From the NCBI RefSeq assembly GCF_019393635.1, contig NC_057861.1:742874732-742938731 (forward strand): a DNA stretch of 64,000 nucleotides. Direction: 5' to 3'. The notes below the pieces were generated by a model. The model was not told the DNA's origin, searched no databases, and was given only the letters and a program-made list of their open reading frames with translations. Shown piece after piece: positions 1 to 8,429 of the stretch. The translations under genes and the position numbers were made by a program. Each line of letters opens with the position of its first letter. The stretch's first letter is position 1. This stretch comes from Dromiciops gliroides. Its lineage: Eukaryota > Chordata > Mammalia > Microbiotheria > Microbiotheriidae.

Positions 1-744
1 CTTCTCTCTGCTCCTCACACAAAACCCTCCATCTCCTGTCTACCTACCTCTGCACCAGTCGTCCTTCACCCTGGAATTCACTCCCTCCTCATTTCTACCT
101 TTTTTCCTTCAAGACTCAGCTTAAGCCCCATCTTCTCCATGAAGCCTTTTCTGATACCCCCAAGTCCTTGCTTTCTCCTTCTCAGATTCCCTTGTTTTTA
201 ATTACTTGGTATTTATTTACATTTATTCTGGATATATTTATATATGTATTTGTCTTCTCTCTTAGAGTGTAAACTCCTTGACGGTAGGGATTATTTCATC
301 CTTTGTGTTTGTATCACTTTACTTTATGCTTCATAGAAATTTAATAAATGATTGTTGTTGATTGCTTCTGACACAAATTAACTGGGTGACCCTGGACAAA
401 TCATTCAACCTCTTAAGTGCATCATTCTCAAAGCTTCTAAGATGTAGAACTGTGGCGAGCTTTCATGGAGGAAAGAAGGGATAGAGTTCTGTCCACTCTC
501 CCTCTTACCTTCCTCTCTCCCTTCCACCTAGGATAGTGAAGTCCCAGGTCCCAATCAGATTTTTAGAGAGGTGAATGAGTCGAGTGGAGGTCAGTGATTT
601 GATCATTACCCAGCTGTTGGGGCTGAGGAATGTTTTAGAAGCACAACTGTTGTGATTATTATGGAATAACTGGTCTTTGCACATTGATCACTGGCTATTG
701 TTTTCTGTCGAATACTTACTGACCTCTTTTTTTTTTTTTTCCAG
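1..744. other. DNAH12 last intron (partial)
   Basis: Intronic sequence before the last DNAH12 exon. It carries an L2 LINE 3' end at about 20-366. I see nothing else in it. Confidence 0.6.
20..366 (+). mobile_element. L2 LINE 3' end
   Basis: Contains the L2 3' signature: ctccatgaagcctt, later gtaaactccttgacggtagg, and a tail taataaatgattgttg. Old and diverged. Confidence 0.7.
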
Positions 745-935
745 TTGAGAAGTCCCATATTGCAAAGACCAATGCTTACGTGTGTCCCCTCTACAAGACA
801 AGTGAGCGGAAAGGGACCCTGTCCACTACTGGTCACTCTACCAACTTTGTCATCGCCATGATGCTAGAAACAGACCTCCCTGTCCAGCACTGGATCAAGC
901 GAGGGGTAGCCTTGCTCTGTCAGCTGGATGACTAG
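745..935 (+). CDS. DNAH12: DNAH12 last coding exon (axonemal dynein heavy chain 12, C-terminus)
   Basis: This exon encodes the last 63 residues of an axonemal dynein heavy chain, a microtubule motor subunit of the inner dynein arms of cilia and sperm flagella. A long pyrimidine tract ending in ccag (743-744 is the AG) precedes it. The reading frame contains [21 protein letters not shown] and ends [14 protein letters not shown] before a TAG at 933-935. These are the conserved C-terminal motifs of the dynein heavy-chain family, which folds as the C-terminal domain after the AAA+ ring. The C-terminus alone cannot separate DNAH12 from DNAH3 or DNAH7; I choose DNAH12 because it is the known same-strand neighbour of ASB14 in mammals. 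No earlier exon is visible in bases 1-744. The frame is open and no damage is seen. Confidence 0.9.
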
Positions 936-1200
936 GTCATGTGAACCTACAGAACACCAAAGTGACATCTGAGACCCTCGCGTGTCTTCAGAGTCACTGA
1001 AGAATCTCAGCCAACTCCCAAGAATTGGTGTCTCAGTGCCCTTCCTGGGCACTTAAAAAAATGAGACTGATATTTATAGGAACCTTTCCCCCTAAAAACC
1101 ACTGTGTTTAATCTGGACTATCACGTGATTAGCAAGATAAACTTGCTGACTCATCACACTTTTGTGATTGTGAAAAGACATTTTATTGTTATTTTAAAAA
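936..1200 (+). other. DNAH12: DNAH12 3' UTR (end uncertain)
   Basis: This is non-coding sequence after the DNAH12 stop codon. I find no AATAAA in it. A GATAAA variant at 1136-1141, followed by a T-rich stretch, is the best candidate poly(A) signal. The end is therefore a guess, and the transcript might run on to the SINE at 1303. Confidence 0.4.
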
Positions 1201-1302
1201 AAATATTACAATTCCTCCTTTTGTGTAGCTGACTTCTTTGTTTATGGTGTGTGAATGTATACAAGACAGAATCTGGAGGCTTTGATGAAAAAGAATGAGC
1301 TG

Positions 1303-1467
1303 AGGGGCAGCTAGGTGGCGCAGTAGATAGAGCACTGGCCCTGGATTCAGGAGGACCTGAGTTCAAATCTGGCCTCAAATACTTGACACTTACTAGCTGT
1401 ATGACCCTGGGCAAGTCACTTAACCCTTATTGTCCTGCAAAAAAAAAAAAAAGGAAAAGAAAGAAAG
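1303..1467 (+). mobile_element. Mar1/WSINE1-type SINE with perfect TSD
   Basis: Starts ggggcagctaggtggcgcag and ends in an A-rich tail. A perfect 15-base duplication AAAAAGAATGAGCTG flanks it at 1288-1302 and 1468-1482, so it is a complete retroposition event. Confidence 0.93.
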
Positions 1468-1825
1468 AAAAAGAATGAGCTGCCCAAAGAATTATTCCTC
1501 CCTTACCATTGTTCTAGACTCAGTAATACCTCCTAATCCACTATTCAGCCCTCTAGTGGATCCTGCGGTGGTGCAGATTGCCACCCACCCGTGGCTGTCC
1601 ACCCTGGGCAGCTCTCATCCCAGTTCATTCTCAGGTCCCCTCAGTATGCAGAAGATTCCCTCACTTTCCCTTCCTATCATGTAGAAGCCAGTGGAGAAGG
1701 TGGGCTGTCCTCTGTTACTCTCTCTGTCTTTTTTTCCATTTCCTTGATAATGTTTTTTCACCACAGATGTCTTTAGGGTTACTCATCTGGGATGTGTTGT
1801 AGCCTTCTCACATTATGTCCCTCTC

Positions 1826-1945
1826 ATGTCAAGCCAACAAACATTGATAAAGTGCTATGTGCCAGACATTGTGCTAAGTGCTGGGGATAGAAATAAAAGT
1901 GAAAAAGGTAATTCCTGCCCTCCAGGAGCATACATTTTAATGGAA
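1826..1945 (+). repeat. Old dispersed repeat (gtgccaga-cattgtgctaagtgctgg type)
   Basis: Shares the core gccag(g)ca(t)tgtgctaagtgctggg and ccctccaggagcatac with copies near 9915, 11400, 14485, 15840, 24110 and 56130. I do not assign a family name. Confidence 0.6.
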
Positions 1946-2404
1946 GAAGATGACATTTTTAAAAGCTGCGAAGGAAGATGGGAGGGAGCTGAGAAGGTCC
2001 CTGTGGGGGCAGAGGGAAATGGCGAAGTCTGGAGAGCCTGGAATGGAGCCTGGGGAGGGAGGAAGGAGTGAGTGTGGCTGGACTGGACACTTTAAAATGG
2101 AGGTTCTGATCAATTGGAGCAAAGGCCTCTTTCCTCAAGTGAAAAACAGCATGAATGGCCTATATTTGATGAGAGGCAGTGTGGTATAGTGGATAGAGGT
2201 GTGCTCTCCAAGTTAGACAATCAAGACCCAGGCTGTGTGACCCTGCACAAGTCAGTGTTCTAGGTAAATCTCTTAGACTAGAAGGTGGTGCTGATCTAGG
2301 GAAGGGAGTTTCTTCACCCAGGAGTTTCCTATGCCTTTCTATCCCTACTTTTCCGGCTAAAAGAGACATATAGCAATGACAGCCCACATTTTCTGGATGC
2401 TTTT

Positions 2405-2562
2405 TTTTTCTTTTGTTTTGTTTTTTGGTGAGGCAATTGGGATTAAGTGACTTGCCCAGGGTCACACAGCTAGTAAGTGTCAAGTGTCTGAGGCTGGATT
2501 TGAACTCGGGTACTCCTGAATCCAGGGCCGGTGCTCTATCCACTGTGCCACCTAGCTGCCCC
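2405..2562 (-). mobile_element. Mar1/WSINE1-type SINE, inverted, with TSD
   Basis: Runs from a T-rich start through ggtgaggcaattggg to ctagctgcccc. The duplication TTCTGGATGCTTTT lies at 2391-2404 and 2563-2576. Confidence 0.92.
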
Positions 2563-2599
2563 TTCTGGATGCTTTTGAAGCAAGTGCCTTCTATGTCTG

Positions 2600-3198
2600 A
2601 AGGTCTAAATTACCCCTCACAAAATACAATAAGGGCCTTGTCCGCCTCCGGCCTCAGGGCACGTTACACTTTCCCTGGTTTGTATTAAGGCCTGTAACCT
2701 TGTCAGCCTCGTCTCTCCTTTTCCGAACCGAACTCTCCTCCGTCCTTGTCTGGGCTCCCTCAGTCAGCCCCTCCTTGCTCCTTTAGTCTGTCCTCGAGTC
2801 TCCTCGAGTCACGTCCCCCCCCCCCCCGGGGGGGGGGTGGTCTAACTCCCAGGTCTATATATACCTTTTCTTCTCTCCACTCAAATCTCGGGGCCTCCTG
2901 CGCCCCCACAGACCAAGCTAATCCGCCAGCCAGGGCTGCGGCTTGTGGGGGAGGGGCGGCATGCCTCAGCTTCGCGTGCCTCAGCACAGGCCATCCGGGA
3001 TCTTTGGATAGCTCCGCTCAGGTCGGAGGGGGCTGGGGGCTTTTTTTTCCCCCCAGCTGTCTGACCTGGTGTCTTGTACAGCCCACAGGGCTTTTTCGCT
3101 CAGCTGAAGCTGAGGAGGAGCAGGAGAGACCCTGAGGGCCTAAGGCTTTTTAATCTCACCCTAAAGGTAGGGTCACCAAATCAAAATAAATTTCCACA
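2600..3198 (+). mobile_element. Possible solo LTR or LTR fragment (retroviral fossil)
   Basis: A GC-rich island unlike its surroundings, with a tctatatatacc TATA-like box near 2855, CpG-containing sequence after it, and an aaaataaa near 3183. The layout suggests an LTR with promoter. No internal viral region is attached. It also holds a C13G10 palindrome. Family and age are not determined. Confidence 0.35.
2815..2837. repeat. C13-G10 homopolymer palindrome
   Basis: Thirteen C followed directly by ten G, preceded by the tandem tcctcgagtc-tcctcgagtc. Capable of a perfect hairpin, and prone to length errors in sequencing. Confidence 0.9.
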
Positions 3199-3291
3199 CT
3201 AGTGAGTGTTAAGTGTCTGAGGCCGGACTTGAACTCAGGTACTACTGAATCCAGGGCCGGTGCTCTATCCACTGTACCACCTAGCCGCCCA
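3199..3291 (-). mobile_element. Mar1/WSINE1-type SINE fragment, inverted
   Basis: Only the gtgagtgttaagtgtctgagg to ctagccgccc half is present. Confidence 0.85.
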
Positions 3292-3825
3292 CTGATAAAA
3301 ATCTTAGTGGAATTTTAGAGGTTTGCAGTGAGGATTAAGATCATAAGCAAACAGCACATACATTTATTATACTCTCCCCTTCCTCAAGGGTGGTATTTGC
3401 ATTTTTTATTTTTTTAGTAGAGGGCAATTTGACTGAATAGATAATAAACAGAACTGAAGCTAGTTTGAAATGATTCAATAGAATTTGATCATTTAGGTAA
3501 ATTAGTAGCTAAATTACCTAAATCAAAATAGACTCTGCAAATCAAGAAGTAAAAGCTGAGTGATTAATTGGTATTAGGGGCATAAGGTGATTAGATGAGG
3601 TGTATAAAGAAATCTGTAGAGAAGAGAGTCCAGTGGATATGATATGTCTGGGAAATAAGATGAGCTACTTTAGGTAAAATGAAGTCTGGAATCAGTGTAA
3701 AAAGAAAGGTTAATTTTGAAATTGATGGGCTTTAATCAAAGTCAAGGTGGGGAGAATGGGGAACGCAAGAGAGAGGGTTGAAGTCAATAGAAATAAAAGG
3801 AGAACAGGTGGAACTGATGTGGGAT

Positions 3826-4620
3826 GGATTTGGGGGTCAAATTGATCGTGAGTCATCCCAAAAGAATTACAAGACTCAGTGACTCAGTTTCCCAAGTTTT
3901 ATTGCCATGCTGTGAGTAATCACAGGGAGAGAACCAGAAAAGTGGAAAGGTATCTCTCGAATAGTGAAAGAAAAGACAGTTATATTTATAGTATGGATAA
4001 ATTGATTTATCAGTTTCATTATAATATTCTCCACCTTGGGGAGGTACAGGGGAGGGCTTATCCTAATTTGGAGTTCCTGGGGTCCTAAGCCAACCCCCGA
4101 GGCGGGTACCTTTTTCAGTGGAAGTGTGTTTTAGGGGTTTACACGTCTTAAGGTGAATCTGGGGACAAATTTGGCCTTTTCTGCGCATGTCTCTTTCTGG
4201 TTCCCATGACTAATTTCAAAACATATTCATTTTTCATTTATTTCTAGTCTGTCAGTTTATTTGAGGTCATCATGGCCTCTCTCCCTCTGTTCCTGTTACG
4301 GGTACTGATTACTATGGATAAGAGAACCTAGCATCCTTTTCTTTTCTTTTTTTTTTTTTTAAGTGAGGCAATTGGGGTTAAGTGACTTGCCCAGGGTCAC
4401 ACAGCCAGTAAGTGTTAAGTGTCTGTGGCCGGATTTGAACTCAGGTACTCCTGACTCCAGGGCCGGTGCTCTATCCACTGTGCCAAGTAGCTGCCCAGAA
4501 CCTAGCATCCTGACTGGTAAGTTATCCATTAACTGGGGTCCAACTCCCTTTTGGAGCTGATATCTGAATTAAAGCTTGGGTCTTAGGTTGTTCTGTTAAC
4601 CCTTTTTGCCTCCTACATCA
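3826..4620 (-). mobile_element. Solo LTR-like retroviral fossil, interrupted by a SINE
   Basis: Read on the minus strand it has an LTR-like order: a long U3-like region, a tataaatata box, then AATAAA followed by ctgagtcttgtaattctttt, as at R-U5 boundaries. No internal genes adjoin it, so it looks like a solo LTR. A SINE sits at 4337-4496 with its own duplication. It is older than that SINE. Confidence 0.55.
4337..4496 (-). mobile_element. Mar1/WSINE1-type SINE, inverted, nested in LTR-like element
   Basis: The 14-base duplication AGAACCTAGCATCC at 4323-4336 and 4497-4510 proves insertion into the LTR-like sequence. Confidence 0.93.
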
Positions 4621-5199
4621 GAACCTTAAAGTTGGAGCCCTTTTGCACTGACCCAGTGAATGGATGCCTTGAAAGCAAGGGCTTGGAGTTTGTGAAAGGT
4701 TTGAGGTGGTTTTTTATCTCATTGAGATAAGAAGTATATGAGAAACTTCTTGGAGAAGTACCTGTTTGCAGTTTCAGACAGATAGTATTCTATCAACTTA
4801 TAACATTTACCCATTGGAAACTACAGAAATAAGTCTGCAACATGGAAGTATTTACAAAGCACACTCCTGGAAGGACCTTAGAGCCTCATAGGCTCTGAAA
4901 GAGAGATTGTGGAAAGCAGTGGGGTCTATAATTTGAGCTGCTGGCAACTCGTGGCTCTTGGGAAAATTGAGATTTTCATTGTTACCGTTTGTGACTGTCA
5001 ATACAGATTTGATTTGGTTGAAATTTGTCCTGAAACGAAGTTTTTATGTGGTCTCGTTTAAAGTGAGGTATGTTCTCCTATTAAGATAATTATGATAAAT
5101 GAGAACTTAATGCAAAGTACATTTGATATTTACATGAAAGCAATATACTTGGAAACTGCAAATCCATTCTCAGGAACTTACTACTTTTTGTGAACCTGA

Positions 5200-5360
5200 G
5201 AAAATAACTTCACTTCTTTTTGCCTCAGTTTTCTCAATATTAAAATGGGATAATAACAAAACACCTATCTCCTAGAGTTGTTCTGAGGATCAAATGACAT
5301 AAAAATGCAAAGTGCTTGGCACATGGTAAATGCAATAGATAAATGTTAGCTATTTTTATT
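5200..5360 (+). mobile_element. MIR 3' half
   Basis: Contains cctcagttttctcaat, aaaatgggataataa, gttgttctgaggatcaaatga and aaagtgcttggcaca, the MIR right half. Confidence 0.8.
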
Positions 5361-5631
5361 TTGATTAAGTGTAATTATACTGGGTTTTGAATGTAATTAA
5401 TATGGAAAGCCAGACTGATAGATAAATGAGGTGATTTTCTATATAAGAGGATTTGGAAGTACATTCAACTGAACTGATATTATTTGACTGGCCAAACATA
5501 TTGGGTTATGTTTTTAAAATAGATAATGTTGCTTATGTTATTGTGAAACCATTGTACAAGAAATTATGTTGATTTGGAAAATGGTGCTATCCAGAGAGTG
5601 CCACAATTGTGTCATTAGAAAATTAACTTTT

Positions 5632-5784
5632 GGGGCAGCTAGGTGGCGCAGTGGATAAAGCACCGGCCCTGGATTCAGGAGGACCTGAGTTCAAATCCGG
5701 CCTCAGATACTTGACACTAGCTGTGTGACCCTGGGCAAGTCACTTAACCCTCATTGCCCCGCAAAAAACAACAACAACAAAAAA
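5632..5784 (+). mobile_element. Mar1/WSINE1-type SINE
   Basis: Full-length head ggggcagctaggtggcgcag and an A-rich tail with CAA units. Flanked by near-identical gaaaattaactttt and gaaaatgaactttt. Confidence 0.9.
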
Positions 5785-5926
5785 AGAAAATGAACTTTTC
5801 TTTTAATCTGGATGCTGTTAGACTATGAATTGAACTGTTAAAGAATATGGTCATAATGTTTGAAAACTATTAAGTATTTAGTTGGCTATCTTTTGCTTCA
5901 CAATGGATAATAACTTACTGTTGGAT

Positions 5927-6071
5927 TTTTTTTTGGGCGGGGCAATGAGGGTTAAGTGACTTGCCCAGGGTCACACAGTTAGTAAGTGCCAAGTGTCTGA
6001 GGTTGGATTTGAACTCAGGTCCTCCTGAATCCAAGGCCAGTGCTTTATCCATTGCGCCACCTAGCTGCCCC
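5927..6071 (-). mobile_element. Mar1/WSINE1-type SINE, inverted
   Basis: Complete from the T-run to ctagctgcccc. A short duplication ctgttgga flanks it. Confidence 0.9.
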
Positions 6072-6074
6072 CTG

Positions 6075-6768
6075 TTGGAAAAATTGTAGCACCAACTCTG
6101 TAAATCAATCTTGCCTGTGAGATTCCTTGGGACGTTTTATTTGGCCAGGGTATCAACCTTGCTGGCATCATGTTGGGAAGTCTTAAGTAATGGACCTCTC
6201 CCAGTCAAAGTGGGGGACTTAAAAGTTTGTGTATAGTAAAGAGTGTTTTAGCTAACAGATTGTTTGGCCATCATGCAGCCCAAAAGTTCTAATCTGTAAC
6301 AAAAATCGCTGAGAACTCCCATTGTGATTAATCAATTTATTAGGGAGTCTGAGGGTGCCCAATTAATTGGGTCCAAGATTTCTAAAAATAGAAGGAGGTG
6401 TCATAATTCAGTGATTGGTCAATTCCAGAAGGGGGGAAATTTTACAGTTGGCCAAGGGAAATGTCCATCAATCATAAGCATTATCAATAGGCCTTTCACG
6501 GGTCATGAGACCTTCCACAGTTAATCCCAGCAGGGGCTTTCCAAAGGTCATAAGAGCCTTTCAACAACATCTCAGGGCCTTCCACAAGTCATGACACCTT
6601 AGTGTTTGACCAACAGTATCTTAGGGTACAAAGTAGTTGTGGGTTTGAATCAAAGGTCACTAGGAAGTGAATGGTAGTGATTCATACTGGTGAGGAGGCA
6701 AATGAACCTTATTAAAGCACATTAAAGAGTGGGGGTGCCCCCCCAAATTAAAAAAATATATATATAAA
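6075..6768 (-). mobile_element. Possible LTR of an endogenous retrovirus (fossil)
   Basis: On the minus strand it ends with AATAAA, then gtcccaaggaatctcac and ggtgctacaatttttcc, an R-U5-like arrangement. The rest resembles a U3. SINEs flank it on both sides. No viral gene is attached, and the family is not determined. Confidence 0.4.
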
Positions 6769-6920
6769 AGGGGGCAGCTAGGTGGTGCAGTGGATAAAGC
6801 ACCAGCCCTGGATTCAGGAGGACCTGAGTTCAAATCTGGATTCAGACACTTGACACTTACTAGCTGTGTGACCCTGGCTAAGTCACTTAACCCTCATTAC
6901 CCTAAAAAAATTAAAAAGGA
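6769..6920 (+). mobile_element. Mar1/WSINE1-type SINE
   Basis: gggggcagctaggtggtgca to an A-rich tail. It follows a short (TA)n stretch. Confidence 0.9.
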
Positions 6921-7574
6921 TAGAGGGGTCACTCTTTTCCTGTAAGGGCTTCTCCTTATACCTCCCCTTAGCCAGTAAAGGCCAAGATGTTAAATCCTTT
7001 CCATTTGTCTTTTGCTGCTCTACCCATCAAGCTCATGTTTCCAAACATAGCCAGGCCACATGCGAAAAGCCAGTCTATGCCAGTCTGTCTTATGATTAGG
7101 TATTTATAGTCAGGCTATTCACGGCATTGTAGGGGAGGGAAGATTGCTTGGGTCTCAATGACAATCTCCAGGCTGGTTATGCGCTTAAAATTTCCAACTT
7201 CAGCTCTCTTTTAACGGATGCAGGAAAAGGTAAAAAGACCAAAGCTTGAGTTTGCAGCGAGTTCTTTTTCTAGGCAGAGCTGAAGCGATTGCAGGATTGC
7301 CCAGAAGGCCTCAGATTTGAACAGGCAAGGCTGATTTTCTGCTCTTGTGAAAGCATAATTGTTCCTATGCTGGGGTTGTTTAAAGTGATATTTACTAATA
7401 GAATATACAAATTCTTCTCAACATGCTGGCACAGGAAATGCATCTTGGGAGAGGATGCTACGGGCACTGAGAGAAATTTGCTTGCTATTCCTCATTATTG
7501 AGTTTAGATGCTTTCAGTGTCTTACTGACATGTGCTTGTCCTCTTCCTTCTCCACCCCCTTTCTCAAGAGGTTG

Positions 7575-7690
7575 CCTAGTATAGAAGACAGAGACAGGAA
7601 ATCCAGGGTTCAACTCCTGACTTGGACATATGCTAACTGTGTTGCAATGGACAAGTCACTTAACTTTTGGGTACTCTCAGAAAGATTTCC
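7575..7690 (+). mobile_element. MIR fragment
   Basis: The MIR left half is recognisable: gggttcaactcctgac and caagtcacttaac. Confidence 0.65.
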
Positions 7691-7799
7691 TACTGTTCCT
7701 AATAGAACGAAACAATAACTTTTTGTAACTGTCTAAGTGCATGGGAAATAGATTTATTTATATAATAATGATTCAAGCAAATTCTAGGCAAGTAAGTTA

Positions 7800-7995
7800 T
7801 TAATGATCAGAGTTGTCCAGAAGTGGAAAGGGTGTGTGTTAGGAGCTAGCAGGCTCTTTGTCACTGGAGATCTTGCAAGCAGAAGCTGCATGACCACTAG
7901 TCAAGGCTGTTATAAAGGAGACTCTTGTTCAGGTATTCCCTGGACTACATGGCCACTGAGATCTTTTCCAGCTCTGATAGTCTGTGATTCTCCAA
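7800..7995 (+). mobile_element. CR1/L3-type LINE 3' end
   Basis: Contains agagttgtccagaagtgg, gcatgaccact and cactgagatcttttccagct, the 3' signature also seen at 51,550-51,680. Confidence 0.55.
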
Positions 7996-8124
7996 ATGAT
8001 CATGTTCATTAAACCATGATTAAATGTCCTCCAGTTCTCTGCTGAAATGATGATTTAAAACTAGGAAATAATGAATTCCGAAAACAATGTGTAAAGCTGT
8101 CAGAATCTGGTCTTTTTAAATGAA

Positions 8125-8126
<2 letters not shown>

Positions 8127-8162
<36 letters not shown>
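8127..8162. repeat. (TG)n microsatellite upstream of ASB14 start codon
   Basis: About 18 TG units, followed by attttag, which could serve as a splice acceptor for an ASB14 5' UTR exon. Confidence 0.95.
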
Positions 8163-8164
<2 letters not shown>

Positions 8165-8307
8165 TTTTAGCATTTTCTTCAATAATCAGTTCTGCCCCTG
8201 TGGCAATTTTCTTAAGTGCAGCTGTGATTTGGAGTTCACAACGGACAGGAAAAACCCAACAACCCAAGCATTGCTTAGATTGTGGTTTAAAGCGACACAC
8301 ACATCAC

Positions 8308-8429
8308 ATGAATAATTCCATCATCGATGAAGACTTGGGTGATGACTTGGCCACCCAATTGGTCATTCAGCAGAGTTTACAGGATATTTGCAAGCCTGAG
8401 ACCATACAACATGCAGAGGAGAAGGAGAG
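8308..8429 (+). CDS. ASB14: ASB14 coding exon 1
   Basis: Encodes residues 1-40, starting [18 protein letters not shown], and ends in phase 2 (AG) before the donor GTAATG. The acidic stretch followed by VIQQSLQD resembles a ubiquitin-interacting motif, although the usual alanine is a valine. A (TG)n microsatellite lies about 145 bases upstream of the ATG. Confidence 0.9.

Larger units (their letters stand above)
936..8307. other. DNAH12-ASB14 intergenic region and ASB14 5' flank
   Basis: No coding gene is supported. The block holds SINEs, MIR, two or three LTR-like fossils, a CR1-like 3' end and a (TG)n tract. Non-coding first exon(s) and the promoter of ASB14 probably lie here but cannot be placed. 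Confidence 0.5.

Noticed and set aside
1303-1467. tRNA-like SINE heads as possible tRNA genes
   Set aside because: They carry only decayed promoter boxes and cannot be folded into a tRNA by eye; they are SINE 5' ends.
2413-2688. Recurrent peptide of the form [20 protein letters not shown] in many open frames across the window
   Set aside because: It is the translation of inverted Mar1/WSINE1 SINEs, not a gene family. The reverse peptide (DRAPALxSGxPEFKS) is the other strand of the same SINE.
2746-3135. 129-codon frame in the GC-rich island
   Set aside because: Open by composition only, spans a C/G homopolymer, and no protein family is recognised.
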